Assembly: GCF_026109735.1 (NCBI RefSeq)
Contig: NZ_CP069620.1
Location: forward strand, 3,445,959-3,509,958
Source: Salinimicrobium tongyeongense
GTDB lineage: Bacteria > Bacteroidota > Bacteroidia > Flavobacteriales > Flavobacteriaceae
DNA length: 64,000 nt
Direction: 5' to 3'
Made by a program: the position numbers and the translations under genes. The notes beneath the pieces were generated by a model. It did no database searches. It saw only the letters and a list, made by a program, of their open reading frames with translations, and was not told the DNA's origin. Below are positions 38,179-47,262 of this stretch, one piece after another (the first letter of the stretch is position 1; each line of letters opens with the position of its first letter).

Positions 38179-39131
38179 TTCTTGATAATAAATTGAATCC
38201 TCTTTTCATTAAGCCGAAGGTTTGATGTGAAATCTGGTTTCTTGATCACTTCAGGAATAAGAAAATCCTGCTCGCCCCGCACATTATTAAAATCGACCAC
38301 CACCCTGAAATCTGAAGCGGTCACTTTATTGAAATCTTTCAGGTTAACCTGGAAGAACAACACCACTTCCTTCGGAAATATCACCACATTTAGTCCCCGC
38401 GGCACATTGATGACCTCAATAGGCACCTGCACCTTTCCCTCGGTAAACTTTTCCACATCCAGGCTGTAGCGCACCCGGTTCTGGTAAAAAGTCACATTTG
38501 GAAGTGCGGTGGTATCGAGATACACAGTGCCTTCCTGATCGTTTTTCACTCTTGAAAGCGAGAGCGGCTTGGTAACAAGGCTTGACAGGGTGTCTAAAAT
38601 GTTATCGGGGCCGCTTACCCTTATGGAGTCGGGTGTGAAACTAAGATTGTTCACAGCCGAGTAGCCTGCTGCATACGCTATATTACTTCGGAAGATCACC
38701 GGCAGCCTTTTTTCCTGTTTTTGTTCGTACTTTACGACAAGTGCTTCTTTTAAGAACTGGTTTTCATCGAGATCAAGTTCCAGCTGGGACTGAAGTTCTG
38801 CCCGGTTTTCGACAAGATCATACACCAGGTTCCCGTTGTTCATTTCGGCTTTAGAGAGGTCTATATGAAGGCTTGGCGCAAAAAGTGAAAACCAGGCCAC
38901 GGTAAACCCGTTCTCCTCTACCCTTAGCTGAAGGTTTTCAGGATTGTTCAGCAGCAATTTATCTGGTGGCACATTCACGTATTCCACCGGAATTTCAATC
39001 ACTTCGCTGTACTGCTTGGAAAATTGCACAAAGATCCAGATTACTATGGCGAAGAACAGGAAAAACAAAAATGAATTAAAGTCGGTTTTTTTAAACCGCG
39101 CCCTGGTAACCGTTTTAAATCTATTGAGCAT
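38175..39131 (-). CDS. YbbR-like domain protein
   Basis: About 318 residues. A basic N-terminus (MLNRFKTVTRARFKKTD) leads to one membrane helix (FNSFLFFLFFAIVIWIFVQF), and the rest, outside the membrane, contains beta-rich YbbR repeats such as YVNVPPDKLLLNNPENLQLRV, FTPDSIRVSGPDNILD and VDFNNVRGEQDFLIP. In Firmicutes YbbR (CdaR) binds c-di-AMP cyclase; here the partner is unknown. The longer frame adds 27 codons that lie inside the glycosyltransferase gene, so the ATG at 39131 (11-base overlap with it) is preferred. Confidence 0.88.
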   Translation of the reverse strand: MLNRFKTVTRARFKKTDFNSFLFFLFFAIVIWIFVQFSKQYSEVIEIPVEYVNVPPDKLLLNNPENLQLRVEENGFTVAWFSLFAPSLHIDLSKAEMNNGNLVYDLVENRAELQSQLELDLDENQFLKEALVVKYEQKQEKRLPVIFRSNIAYAAGYSAVNNLSFTPDSIRVSGPDNILDTLSSLVTKPLSLSRVKNDQEGTVYLDTTALPNVTFYQNRVRYSLDVEKFTEGKVQVPIEVINVPRGLNVVIFPKEVVLFFQVNLKDFNKVTASDFRVVVDFNNVRGEQDFLIPEVIKKPDFTSNLRLNEKRIQFIIKK

Positions 39132-40131
39132 GTTTAAAAAATAGCTTTGGAAACCTCTCTTCCGGGTCCATGTTGAATAACCTAAGATAGCAGGTTGACT
39201 TGCAGAAACCAAACCCGTAGCCCAAAAATTGTACGAGAGTAGCTACAAGAGCGTAGGCTGCGATCTTTACACTGCCGGTTAGGAAAAGGGAATGAAAAAA
39301 CAGCGTTACAAAGTATGCGATATATAGCCACAAGGGCAAATACCATCCAAAAATGGCAAAAACAACCGTTGCCATTAAGCCGAGACTAAACAAGGCGGGA
39401 AACCAGTACGTGATCCTGGCCGATTCTGGGTGCCATTTGTTTAATATAGGCCTTACCATCCCAAATTTGTTTACCTGCCGGTAAAATTTCTCCCAGTCTA
39501 TACGGCGCTTGTGATAAACAAAAGCTTCCGGAAATAAGCTTGTCTCAAAATGCCTTTTTTGGAGCCGCAGTGCCAAATCAGGATCTTCACCGGGATGGAT
39601 CCTTCCGAAGCCACCACTGGCAAGAAAGGCTTCTTTTGACAATCCCATATTAAAGCTGCGGGGTTCAAATTTTCCAAGCATTTTCTTTCCACCTCTAATT
39701 CCGCCGGTAGTCAAAAAAGAGGTCATGGTGTAATTAATGGCTTTTTGGAGATCGCTAAATTCCTGGTGGGCGGCATCGGGGCCACCAAAACAATGAACAA
39801 AATCCTGCTGCAGCCCTTTTTCAACTTCGGTTAAATAATGGGCTGGCAAAATCACATCAGAATCAAGGATCAGGAAATAATTACCGGCAGCCCTGGCCAT
39901 TCCGTAATTCCGGGAATCCCCGGGACCGGAATTCGGTTTTTTGAAGTAGCTGATGTTCAGCAATTCATTAAATTGGCTCACCACTTCTTCCGAAGAAACT
40001 GTAGAACCGTCTTCAACGATCACCACTTCAAAGGCTTTGCCGTAGTCGAGTTCACACATGCTTTGCAGCAGTTCCCTGATCTCGGCCGGGCGGTTGTAAA
40101 CGGGGATAATGAACGAAAAAGAAAGCTCCAT
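39121..40131 (-). CDS. Family 2 glycosyltransferase with C-terminal membrane segments
   Basis: 336 residues. The GT-A fold has SFIIPVYNRPAEIRELLQS, then FEVVIVEDGSTVSSEE, PNSGPGDSRNYGMARAAG and the metal-binding ILDSDVILP. After residue 235 come hydrophobic segments (ITYWFPALFSLGLMATVVF, GWYLPLWLYIAYFVTLF, AAYALVATLVQFLGYGFG). It probably adds a sugar to a lipid-linked or surface glycan at the membrane; donor and acceptor cannot be read. Its promoter box ends four bases before the ATG. Confidence 0.93.
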   Translation of the reverse strand: MELSFSFIIPVYNRPAEIRELLQSMCELDYGKAFEVVIVEDGSTVSSEEVVSQFNELLNISYFKKPNSGPGDSRNYGMARAAGNYFLILDSDVILPAHYLTEVEKGLQQDFVHCFGGPDAAHQEFSDLQKAINYTMTSFLTTGGIRGGKKMLGKFEPRSFNMGLSKEAFLASGGFGRIHPGEDPDLALRLQKRHFETSLFPEAFVYHKRRIDWEKFYRQVNKFGMVRPILNKWHPESARITYWFPALFSLGLMATVVFAIFGWYLPLWLYIAYFVTLFFHSLFLTGSVKIAAYALVATLVQFLGYGFGFCKSTCYLRLFNMDPEERFPKLFFKHAQ

Positions 40132-40135
40132 GGCA

Positions 40136-40143
40136 CAAATGTA
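40136..40143 (-). promoter_or_regulatory. -7 box (TACATTTG) of the glycosyltransferase gene
   Basis: TACATTTG on the minus strand, four bases before the ATG at 40131, so the transcript would start at or inside the start codon region. A leaderless mRNA is likely if the box is used. Confidence 0.5.
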
Positions 40144-40172
40144 TTAAAGAAAGTGGGACAGACCCTAAAAAT

Positions 40173-40208
40173 AAGAGGCCTCAAAAAATGACATTTTTGA
40201 GACCTCTT
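40173..40208 (-). terminator. Terminator of fabI, palindrome tip
   Basis: AAGAGG-C-CTCAAAAA pairs with TTTTTGAG-A-CCTCTT with one mismatch. The tip is the exact palindrome AAAAATGACATTTTT (40184-40198). On the minus strand the stem is followed by TTATTTTTAG, a good T-run. Confidence 0.8.
40184..40198. repeat. Palindrome AAAAATGACATTTTT
   Basis: Exact copy, central base A, forming the upper stem and loop of the fabI terminator. Confidence 0.8.
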
Positions 40209-40229
40209 ACTATCGATATTTGAACTAGC

Positions 40230-41054
40230 TTACTCTCCTTTGCCCTTTATAAAAGCTTCCATCACCTGCTGGCTTACTCCCATGTTGGAGAAACCACCGT
40301 CGTTGAAAAGGTTTTGAAGGGTCACTCTTTTTGTAAGGTCTGAGAACATCGCCACGATGTAGTTGGCACAATCCATTCCTGTTGCGTTTCCAAGCGGCGA
40401 CATTTCATCGGCATATGCGATAAATCCGTCAAAACCTTTTACACCGGTACCAGCGGTGGTAGGCGTTGGCGACTGGGAAATGGTGTTCACCCTTACTTTT
40501 TTCTCTTTTCCGAAGAAATACCCGAAACTGCGGGCAATAGATTCAAGATATGCCTTGTTATCGGCCATATCGTTATAATCTGGGAATACTTTTTGGGCAG
40601 CGATGTAAGAAAGGGCCATAATGCTCCCCCACTCGTTCATGGCGTCCTTTTTATAAAGGCTCTGCATGGTTTTATGGAAAGATACAGCCGATACATCCCA
40701 GCCTTTGGTGGTGAAATCGTAATTCATATCGGTGTAATGATTCCCTTTTCGAACATTGACCGACATTCCTATAGAGTGGAGAACAAAATCGAGTTTCCCA
40801 CCAAGAACCTCCATGGCTTTATCTACAAGATTGTCCAGGTCTTCTACACTGGTAGCATCTGCAGGGATAATTTGGGAGTTGGTCTTTTCGGCAAGGTCTT
40901 TAATATTTCCCATTCGCATGGCAATAGGCGCGTTGGTAAGTACAAACTCCCCTCCTTCTTCATGCACACGCATAGCGGTTTTCCAGGCAATAGAATTTTC
41001 GTCTAAGGCTCCAAAGATGACCCCTTTTTTTCCTTTAAGTAGATTATATGACAT
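40230..41054 (-). CDS. fabI: Enoyl-[acyl-carrier-protein] reductase (FabI type)
   Basis: 274 residues, NADH-dependent last step of the fatty acid elongation cycle. It begins NLLKGKKGVIFGALDENSIA and has LDFVLHSIGM, then GSIMALSYIAAQKVFPDYND followed by MADNKAYLESIARSFG, with the catalytic Tyr and Lys of the Y-x6-K motif. The late part has MSPLGNATGMDCANYIVAMF. The length is normal. A terminator with the palindrome follows. Confidence 0.95.
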   Translation of the reverse strand: MSYNLLKGKKGVIFGALDENSIAWKTAMRVHEEGGEFVLTNAPIAMRMGNIKDLAEKTNSQIIPADATSVEDLDNLVDKAMEVLGGKLDFVLHSIGMSVNVRKGNHYTDMNYDFTTKGWDVSAVSFHKTMQSLYKKDAMNEWGSIMALSYIAAQKVFPDYNDMADNKAYLESIARSFGYFFGKEKKVRVNTISQSPTPTTAGTGVKGFDGFIAYADEMSPLGNATGMDCANYIVAMFSDLTKRVTLQNLFNDGGFSNMGVSQQVMEAFIKGKGE

Positions 41055-41103
41055 GGCTTGGTTTTATAGTTTTTATTAAGCGGGTAAATATAATAAACAT
41101 CTT

Positions 41104-42756
41104 TTAATTCAGAAGCGCTTTCGCATGGGCGACGGCAGAATCGCTAATGTTTTTGCCCCCCAGCATCATGGCCAGCTCCTCAACCCGCTCTTCTCCTTTA
41201 AGTTCCTTAATATTTGTGATGGTGCTGTGCACGGCATCTTCTTTATAAATTTTGAAGTGCCTGTCCCCTTTTCCGGCAATTTGCGGAAGGTGGGTAATGG
41301 CAAGAACCTGCATGTTTTTACCCATTTTTTGAAGGATACCGGCCATTTTTTGAGCAATATCGCCCGATACCCCCGTGTCTATCTCGTCAAAAATAATGGT
41401 GGGCAGCTTGCTGTAAGTGGCCAGGATACTTTTTACCGCCAGCATTATTCTCGACAATTCACCACCCGAAGCAGCTTTTTTGATGTCGTTATAGCTTCCG
41501 CCTTTATTGGCGGCAAGCAACCAGTTGAGCTTATCATGCCCGTTGTGAAAAAAGTCTTTTTGCTGCTCCAGCTCAATTTTTAGAGTAGCGTTTGGCATCC
41601 CAAGATCGGCAAGTATACTCTCTATCTCTTTTACAAACTTAGGGATCACACTTTTTCGGGCGGCATGAAGATTGGTTGCTATCTTACGCAGCGCTTCTTT
41701 CTTTTCTGAAATGGCTTTTTCTGAACGTGTTATTTCTTCTTCGGCATTTTCTGAAACCGCTACTTTTTTTACCAGCTCTTCCTCGATTTGTATTAGCTCT
41801 TCTACGGTAGCCACAGCGTGCTTCTTCTGAAGGTTGTACAACACCTGAAGCCTGGCGTTCACCTGCTCCAGCTCTGCCGGGTTGGCTTCTACCTTATCTA
41901 GAGCCGATTCGAGTTCCAGGGCAATATCATCCAGCTCAATATTCACGCTCTGCAGCCGCTCAAAAAGTTGCTGATAATTACCTGAAATGCCCGAAATGCG
42001 CTGTAAATTGTTCTTTGCTTCCCTCAAAGCGGCCGCAGCCCCTATCTCTTCCTGCTGAATGTGGTTCACGGCACTCCCCAGTTGATCTGTAAGCTGCTCT
42101 ACATTGCTCAGCTCTTCGTAGCGTTCTTCAAGTTCTTCCTGCATGCCGGTTACCAGCTTTGCCTGCTGCAGCTCGGTGAGCAGAAAAAGGTTGTAATCGT
42201 ATTCTTTGGTGGCCTGCGCCTGCTCTTCCCTCAACTGCTGCAGTTGTTTCTGCAGCCCTTTTAGCTGCTGCATCTCTGCCTGGTACTGCTTGAGCCTGGA
42301 AGCATTTGCCGCAAGGGAATCGATAACCAGGAACTGGTAATCGTTATCGCCCAGGCTTAACGTTTCATGCTGACTGTGGATATCCAGTAGCCTTTCCCCC
42401 AGTACCTGAAGGGAAGAAAGGTTTGCCGGAGTATCATTTATGAACGCCCTGCTCTTCCCCGAAGGCAGGATCTCCCTCCTTATAATGGTTTGCGCCTCAA
42501 AATCAAGGTCTTCTTCGGCAAAAAGATCCTGCAGGTGGTATGAAGAAATATTGAAGCTGCCTTCAATAACACATTTCTTTTCTTTATCCCTTATGGCGCT
42601 GTAATCGGCACGCTTTCCCAAGAGCAGCGAAAGAGCGCCCAGCATAATAGATTTTCCCGCACCGGTTTCTCCTGTAATAATCGTAAAACCGCTTTGAAGG
42701 TCCATCTGGATATCTTCAATAAGCGCGTAATTTTTTATAGAAAGGCTTGTAAGCAA
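41104..42756 (-). CDS. recN: DNA repair protein RecN
   Basis: 550 residues, SMC-like ATPase of double-strand break repair. The N-terminus has LTSLSIKNYALIEDIQMDLQ and TGETGAGKSIMLGALSLLLG (Walker A). A long coiled-coil region with Glu, Gln and Lys spans about 150-380. Walker B and the signature lie at ASGGELSRIMLAVKSILA, PTIIFDEIDTGVSGDIAQKM and LAITHLPQIAGKGDRHFKI. The start codon is TTG (42756). A TATCTTTA sequence lies upstream, close to the -7 consensus. Confidence 0.96.
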   Translation of the reverse strand: MLTSLSIKNYALIEDIQMDLQSGFTIITGETGAGKSIMLGALSLLLGKRADYSAIRDKEKKCVIEGSFNISSYHLQDLFAEEDLDFEAQTIIRREILPSGKSRAFINDTPANLSSLQVLGERLLDIHSQHETLSLGDNDYQFLVIDSLAANASRLKQYQAEMQQLKGLQKQLQQLREEQAQATKEYDYNLFLLTELQQAKLVTGMQEELEERYEELSNVEQLTDQLGSAVNHIQQEEIGAAAALREAKNNLQRISGISGNYQQLFERLQSVNIELDDIALELESALDKVEANPAELEQVNARLQVLYNLQKKHAVATVEELIQIEEELVKKVAVSENAEEEITRSEKAISEKKEALRKIATNLHAARKSVIPKFVKEIESILADLGMPNATLKIELEQQKDFFHNGHDKLNWLLAANKGGSYNDIKKAASGGELSRIMLAVKSILATYSKLPTIIFDEIDTGVSGDIAQKMAGILQKMGKNMQVLAITHLPQIAGKGDRHFKIYKEDAVHSTITNIKELKGEERVEELAMMLGGKNISDSAVAHAKALLN

Positions 42757-42933
42757 GAGAATAAAAATTTTGGTTAAAGATAAGGCAAAATTTTATGGGC
42801 AGTAAGCAATTAACAGGGCGCAAATTTAAAAGAATCTAATGGCCGGCACCAAAATTCCGCCGACTAATTTCCGCAGAAGAAACTCGTACCTGAAACTTTT
42901 GAAATGTTACTGCTGAAAAACCTGGTCCCTTTC

Positions 42934-42948
42934 AAAAATGGCATTTTT
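42934..42948. repeat. Palindrome AAAAATGGCATTTTT
   Basis: Exact copy, extended to TTCAAAAATGGCATTTTTGAA. It lies 80 bases beyond the porD stop, in the 271-base gap before recN. Confidence 0.8.
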
Positions 42949-42997
42949 GAACAGCCATTGTTGTCGCTGATTTTAATTATCAAATACAACTTCTCTT

Positions 42998-43020
42998 GGT
43001 GCAGATTTACAATCTGTGCC
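42998..43020. repeat. Inverted repeat after porD
   Basis: GGTGCAGATT and AATCTGTGCC pair with two mismatches around TAC, just past the porD stop codon at 43028. No T-run is present. It might terminate porD or be a dispersed repeat fragment. Confidence 0.35.
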
Positions 43021-43027
43021 GAAACTA

Positions 43028-43915
43028 CTAATACACAATATTAGACCATTTTTCAGAAAAAGTAGGGGCGAGATTGTTGAGGGCTTCCACTACTTCGCGG
43101 GTGTTTACGGATGGTCCGCCGCTAAAGATCTGTTCCACTTCGTCGGCCTTGGCATCAAAAAAGGTACGGAGCAAAAGGGAATTGGGGCGCCGGCTGTTCA
43201 TTTGCCGCAAATTCATTATTGCTTCGGCCACAGCTTCCTTGCCTTCCTGTGGCGCCATGTGCATCACATCAAGCCCGTGGCGGTGATAGTTGTACATCGC
43301 CTGCCTATAACCCGAATAGTTGGAAAGCAGGTTGGCGTTAAGCTGAAAACGAGACCTGTTGCCGTCTGTACCTTTCCAGCCACTGTAAGAGCTCTGCTGG
43401 GCGGTACCCACTACCTGGTTGGCAACCTGGAAGTAAGGCGTTCCACCCTCCTCATTAAAAGTATCGGCATCAAGCCCCAGGATCGTGTAAACATAAAACC
43501 CAATTACCGAAACCAGGTTTGAATTAAACTGATTTGGACTAAACTCTAGCGGCTCGTATTCCGAATATTCAAAAGCCAGCTGCTCATCGTTAAAATTAAA
43601 AACAGGCGTAACCATAGTGGAGCCAAAGACCGGACGGGAAGACTGAATTTGAATGCTCCCGGAAAAATTATTGCCGTCATAGCTCGTAATATTGATGAAC
43701 ATGCTGCAATTGATACGCTCCTGAGGAAGAAACTCCTTGTCGGTCCAGCGGGTTTGGTTCACAAATTCACCCAGAGCGTTTTGCAGGGTTTTAAAAACCG
43801 CCGCATTGGCCTGCCCTGTCTGTTCAGAATTCACCACTACCTGGCAGTTTAACTCCTGCGCCCCCAGGGCCAGGCTAAAGCAAAAGGCAAACAGGAAAAG
43901 AATTGCTCTATTCAT
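43028..43915 (-). CDS. porD: Type IX secretion protein PorD (DUF4835)
   Basis: 295 residues with a cleaved signal (MNRAILFLFAFCFSLALGAQ). The body begins ELNCQVVVNSEQTGQANAAV and contains FVNQTRWTDKEFLPQERINC, VIGFYVYTILGLDADTFNEE and GKEAVAEAIMNLRQMNSRRP. This is the DUF4835 pattern called PorD, reported as needed for type IX secretion in Porphyromonas. It is periplasmic or outer-membrane associated. The start overlaps coaBC by eight bases. The HYR protein with a type IX sorting domain in this window is a plausible client of the system. Confidence 0.9.
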   Translation of the reverse strand: MNRAILFLFAFCFSLALGAQELNCQVVVNSEQTGQANAAVFKTLQNALGEFVNQTRWTDKEFLPQERINCSMFINITSYDGNNFSGSIQIQSSRPVFGSTMVTPVFNFNDEQLAFEYSEYEPLEFSPNQFNSNLVSVIGFYVYTILGLDADTFNEEGGTPYFQVANQVVGTAQQSSYSGWKGTDGNRSRFQLNANLLSNYSGYRQAMYNYHRHGLDVMHMAPQEGKEAVAEAIMNLRQMNSRRPNSLLLRTFFDAKADEVEQIFSGGPSVNTREVVEALNNLAPTFSEKWSNIVY

Positions 43916-45119
43916 TGATCAACAGGATTATTTCGTTCAGGATATCCTGAGCTACTTCTTTTTTTGACTTCAGCGAAAAAGCTTTTACTTTCTCATCCTT
44001 AAACAGCAGTTTGACTTTATTGGTTTCCGCTTTAAATCCGGCACCGGCATCATTCAGGGAATTGAGTACGATAAAATCGAGGTTTTTCCTTCTCAATTTC
44101 CCAAGAGCGTTCTCTTCTTCATTTTCGGTTTCCAATGCAAAACCAATGAGGATTTGATGCTGTTTCGATTCTCCCAGCGAAGCCAAAATATCGGGGTTCT
44201 TTACCAGCTGGAGCTCCATAGTCTCTGCCGATTTCTTAATCTTCTGGGTGGCAGAGATCTTCGGACGATAATCAGATACTGCAGCCGATGCGATGGCAAC
44301 ATCAACTTCAGGAAAACTTGCAGTCGCGGCTTCAAACATTTCCACAGCGCTTTGCACCCTAACCAGTTTAATACCTTCAGCAGGCTTCTCCAGATGGGTA
44401 GGCCCCGAAATCAAAGTAACTTCGGCCCCGGCAGCATGAGCTGCTGCGGCGAGTTCAAACCCCATTTTTCCGCTGGAATGGTTTCCTATAAAACGAACGG
44501 GATCTATAGCTTCGTATGTAGGCCCTGCGGTTATGAGTACTTTTTTATTCCGAAGCGGAAGGTTTTCAGCGAGCTGATCTTCTATGAATTGCACAATATC
44601 TTCGGGCTCGGCCATACGGCCTTCCCCAGATAACCCGCTGGCCAGTTCTCCAGATGCTGCAGGGATCATAATATCGCCAAACGACCTGAGACTTTCAAAA
44701 TTCTTTAATGTAGAGGGGTGCTTGTACATATCAAGGTCCATTGCCGGCGCAAAATACACAGGGCACCTGGCTGAAAGATAGGTAGCAAGTAAGAAGTTAT
44801 CGCTGTGCCCCTGTGCCATTTTTGAAAGGGTATTGGCAGTAGCAGGTGCGATAAGCATAAGATCGGCCCAAAGGCCAAGTTCCACGTGATTGTTCCATTG
44901 ATCGTTATCATCTTCTTCTTTGGTAAAAGAAGAGATCACCTCGTTCTTGGAAAGCGTGGATAAGGTAAGCGGGGTAACGAATTCTTTGGCTGCAGGGGTC
45001 ATGATCACCTTCACCTGCGCCCCGGCTTTTATAAACAGCCGCACCAAAAATGCTGTTTTATAAGCGGCTATACCCGCGGTAACGCCGAGAAGTACTTTTT
45101 TGCCGCTTATTACAGACAT
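43908..45119 (-). CDS. coaBC: Bifunctional phosphopantothenoylcysteine decarboxylase/synthase
   Basis: 403 residues. The N-terminal half is the FMN-dependent decarboxylase CoaC: VLLGVTAGIAAYKTAFLVR, IAPATANTLSKMAQGHSDN and CPVYFAPAMDLDMYKHP. The C-terminal half is CoaB ligase: VLITAGPTYEAIDPVRFIGN, then HSSGKMGFELAAAAHAAG and VDVAIASAAVSDYRPK. It carries out two steps of CoA synthesis in the cytoplasm. It lies six bases after rpoZ in the same operon and overlaps porD by eight bases. Confidence 0.97.
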   Translation of the reverse strand: MSVISGKKVLLGVTAGIAAYKTAFLVRLFIKAGAQVKVIMTPAAKEFVTPLTLSTLSKNEVISSFTKEEDDNDQWNNHVELGLWADLMLIAPATANTLSKMAQGHSDNFLLATYLSARCPVYFAPAMDLDMYKHPSTLKNFESLRSFGDIMIPAASGELASGLSGEGRMAEPEDIVQFIEDQLAENLPLRNKKVLITAGPTYEAIDPVRFIGNHSSGKMGFELAAAAHAAGAEVTLISGPTHLEKPAEGIKLVRVQSAVEMFEAATASFPEVDVAIASAAVSDYRPKISATQKIKKSAETMELQLVKNPDILASLGESKQHQILIGFALETENEEENALGKLRRKNLDFIVLNSLNDAGAGFKAETNKVKLLFKDEKVKAFSLKSKKEVAQDILNEIILLINE

Positions 45120-45125
45120 AGCGTA

Positions 45126-45452
45126 TTATTCTTCGCTCTTGGTATTGCGATAGTAGATTTTTTCTTCAAGCCATTCCTGAACTGCAAGCGCATGTGGCTT
45201 AGGCAATTTCTCGTAGAATTTAGAAACCTCTATCTGCTCTTTGTTCTCAAAGATCTCGTCAAGACTATCGTTGTAAGTGGCAAATTCATCCAGTTTCTCA
45301 AGAAGTTCTTTCTTGATCTCAGAATTTATTTGCGTTGCCCTCTTTGAGATAATAGAGATCGCTTCATAAATGTTATTTGTAGAAGCGTCGATCTTGTTCT
45401 TATCAAGCGTCGTAGTGTTTAGCGGAGCATCTGTTCTCTTTAGATCTATCAT
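45126..45452 (-). CDS. rpoZ: RNA polymerase omega subunit
   Basis: 108 residues. MIDLKRTDAPLNTTTLDKNK and NNIYEAISIISKRATQINSE are the conserved part of the Bacteroidota omega/RPB6 subunit, which stabilises the beta' subunit. The C-terminal part (FYEKLPKPHALAVQEWLEEK) is specific to this phylum. It lies nine bases after bamD and six bases before coaBC, a common arrangement in flavobacteria. Confidence 0.92.
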   Translation of the reverse strand: MIDLKRTDAPLNTTTLDKNKIDASTNNIYEAISIISKRATQINSEIKKELLEKLDEFATYNDSLDEIFENKEQIEVSKFYEKLPKPHALAVQEWLEEKIYYRNTKSEE

Positions 45453-45461
45453 TTTCCAGTC

Positions 45462-46283
45462 TCAGATTTTTAATTGTTGTTCTTTGTTTTCAATGTCTTT
45501 TAAAGCAGTATTTGCCAGGGCGATAAATTCCCCGTTGGGGTAATAGCGCTCATAATCTTCATAATATTCCCTTGCCTTCGCCAGCCTTTCGGGCATTGCG
45601 TAAGCGTAGCTGTTGATGGCGTAAAGATAAGCCGATTCAAACCTGTAGTACAATGCCTTTTCCCTGAAAGGGGAACCAGGATACTCGGCTATAAAATTGT
45701 CGAATGCCGCCATGGCTGCAATGTAACTTTCGGTGTGGTGGTACTGCTTGGCAATTTCGTAAGCTTTTCGCTCCAGTTTCACCCTAAGCTCTGTAACCAG
45801 CTGGTTCGCCTCGTCCATTTGCTCATTTTCGGGGAAACGGTTGATGAACTCCTGAAGTTTTCCAATTCCTTTAATGGTTTCAGTTTGATCTAGGTAGTAG
45901 GGCGGCGAAAGAAAGTAATAACTCTTGGCTCCTTTAAATGCAGCCTCTTCCAGCTTTTCACTATCAGGATAACTCTCTACAAAACGCTCAAACTGGTAGC
46001 CTGCAAGAAAGTAATCGTTCAACTCATAATAGGTATCTGCGAACATAAAGGTCAGTTTCTGCCCCTGGGGCTTCCCTCTGAATTCGGGCACCAGCTGCTC
46101 AAAAAGCCTGAGTGCTTTCCTGAATTTTCTTCGGCTGTTCCCCTCGCCTGCCTTGGCTTCGTTGTACAGGTTCTCTGCAGTTGAATATTTAAGCCCTGTA
46201 TCTTCACTCTTCAAAACCTTTTGATATTCACCACAAGAGGTAAAGAGAAAAATTACCCCTAATAATAAGATTACTTTTTTCAT
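45462..46283 (-). CDS. bamD: Outer membrane assembly lipoprotein BamD
   Basis: About 273 residues. The signal is MKKVILLLGVIFLFTSC, so the mature protein is an outer-membrane lipoprotein of the BAM complex. Tetratricopeptide repeats follow: KSEDTGLKYSTAENLYNEAK, FADTYYELNDYFLAGYQFER, YPDSEKLEEAAFKGAKSYYF and AMAAFDNFIAEYPGSPF. The start at 46283 (MKKV) is chosen over the earlier in-frame MLKFR at 46298 since it gives a normal signal peptide. It sits between dapA and rpoZ. Confidence 0.93.
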   Translation of the reverse strand: MKKVILLLGVIFLFTSCGEYQKVLKSEDTGLKYSTAENLYNEAKAGEGNSRRKFRKALRLFEQLVPEFRGKPQGQKLTFMFADTYYELNDYFLAGYQFERFVESYPDSEKLEEAAFKGAKSYYFLSPPYYLDQTETIKGIGKLQEFINRFPENEQMDEANQLVTELRVKLERKAYEIAKQYHHTESYIAAMAAFDNFIAEYPGSPFREKALYYRFESAYLYAINSYAYAMPERLAKAREYYEDYERYYPNGEFIALANTALKDIENKEQQLKI

Positions 46284-46389
46284 CCTGAATTTTAACATCT
46301 GGCAAAAATACTCTTTTCTGCTTTATTATAAAAACTTTAGTTTCAGCAGAAATTCGGCTTAAACCGAAGGATTTCTGCCGATTTATGAA

Positions 46390-47262
46390 TTAGAAATTTT
46401 TCAGAAAGCTTTCAAGTTTCCGGTCCAGGTTTTCGGTGGAAGGAACCAGCGGCAACCTCAGCTTATTCTCTCCAATACCCCGCATCTTAAGCAGGGACTT
46501 TATCCCCACGGGATTACCTTCAGCAAAAATAAGATCTATAGCCGGTGCTACCTTATAGTGTAACTGGTAAGCTTCATCCACTTTTTTTTCGAGCCCCAGG
46601 CGCAGCATTTTGGAAAATTCGGACGGAAAGCCCTGCCCAATTACCGATATTACACCATGACCACCGGCAAGCACCATAGGCAATGTCACCATATCATCTC
46701 CCGAAATCACCAAAAAACTGTCAGGAACCGCATCAATAATCCTCATTGCCTGCACAATATCCCCTGCAGCTTCCTTGATCCCTATGATATTTTCTACCTG
46801 GGAAAGCCTTTTTACGGTTTCGGGCAGCATGTTTGATCCCGTTCTCCCGGGCACATTATACATAATCACAGGTTTTGGCGAAGCGGCCGCCACTGCCTTA
46901 TAATGCTGAAAAATCCCTTCCTGCGAAGGTTTGTTGTAATATGGAGAAACCGAAAGTACAGCGTCAAAACCGGCCAGGCTTGTACCTGAAACCTCTTCGC
47001 AAACCTTAGCCGTATTATTCCCGCCAATGCCGAGCACCAGGGGAATGCGGCCGTTATTTTCTGAAACCACAGTATCAATAACAAGTTGTTTTTCATCGGC
47101 GGTAAGCGTTGCACTCTCGCCGGTAGTTCCCAGAACCACCATATAATCTATGCCATTGTCAATCTGGAAATTCACCAGTTTCCTAAGTGCTTCCTCGTCA
47201 ACAGAAAGATCATCTTTAAACGGGGTGATAAGGGCGACCCCCGTACCAATAAATTTATTCAT
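46390..47262 (-). CDS. dapA: 4-hydroxy-tetrahydrodipicolinate synthase
   Basis: 290 residues of a (beta/alpha)8 aldolase that condenses pyruvate and aspartate semialdehyde in lysine and cell-wall synthesis. It has [51 protein letters not shown] and [14 protein letters not shown], the Schiff-base Lys in [11 protein letters not shown], and [20 protein letters not shown]. The length is full. It overlaps the DUF6913 gene upstream by eight bases. Confidence 0.97.
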   Translation of the reverse strand: MNKFIGTGVALITPFKDDLSVDEEALRKLVNFQIDNGIDYMVVLGTTGESATLTADEKQLVIDTVVSENNGRIPLVLGIGGNNTAKVCEEVSGTSLAGFDAVLSVSPYYNKPSQEGIFQHYKAVAAASPKPVIMYNVPGRTGSNMLPETVKRLSQVENIIGIKEAAGDIVQAMRIIDAVPDSFLVISGDDMVTLPMVLAGGHGVISVIGQGFPSEFSKMLRLGLEKKVDEAYQLHYKVAPAIDLIFAEGNPVGIKSLLKMRGIGENKLRLPLVPSTENLDRKLESFLKNF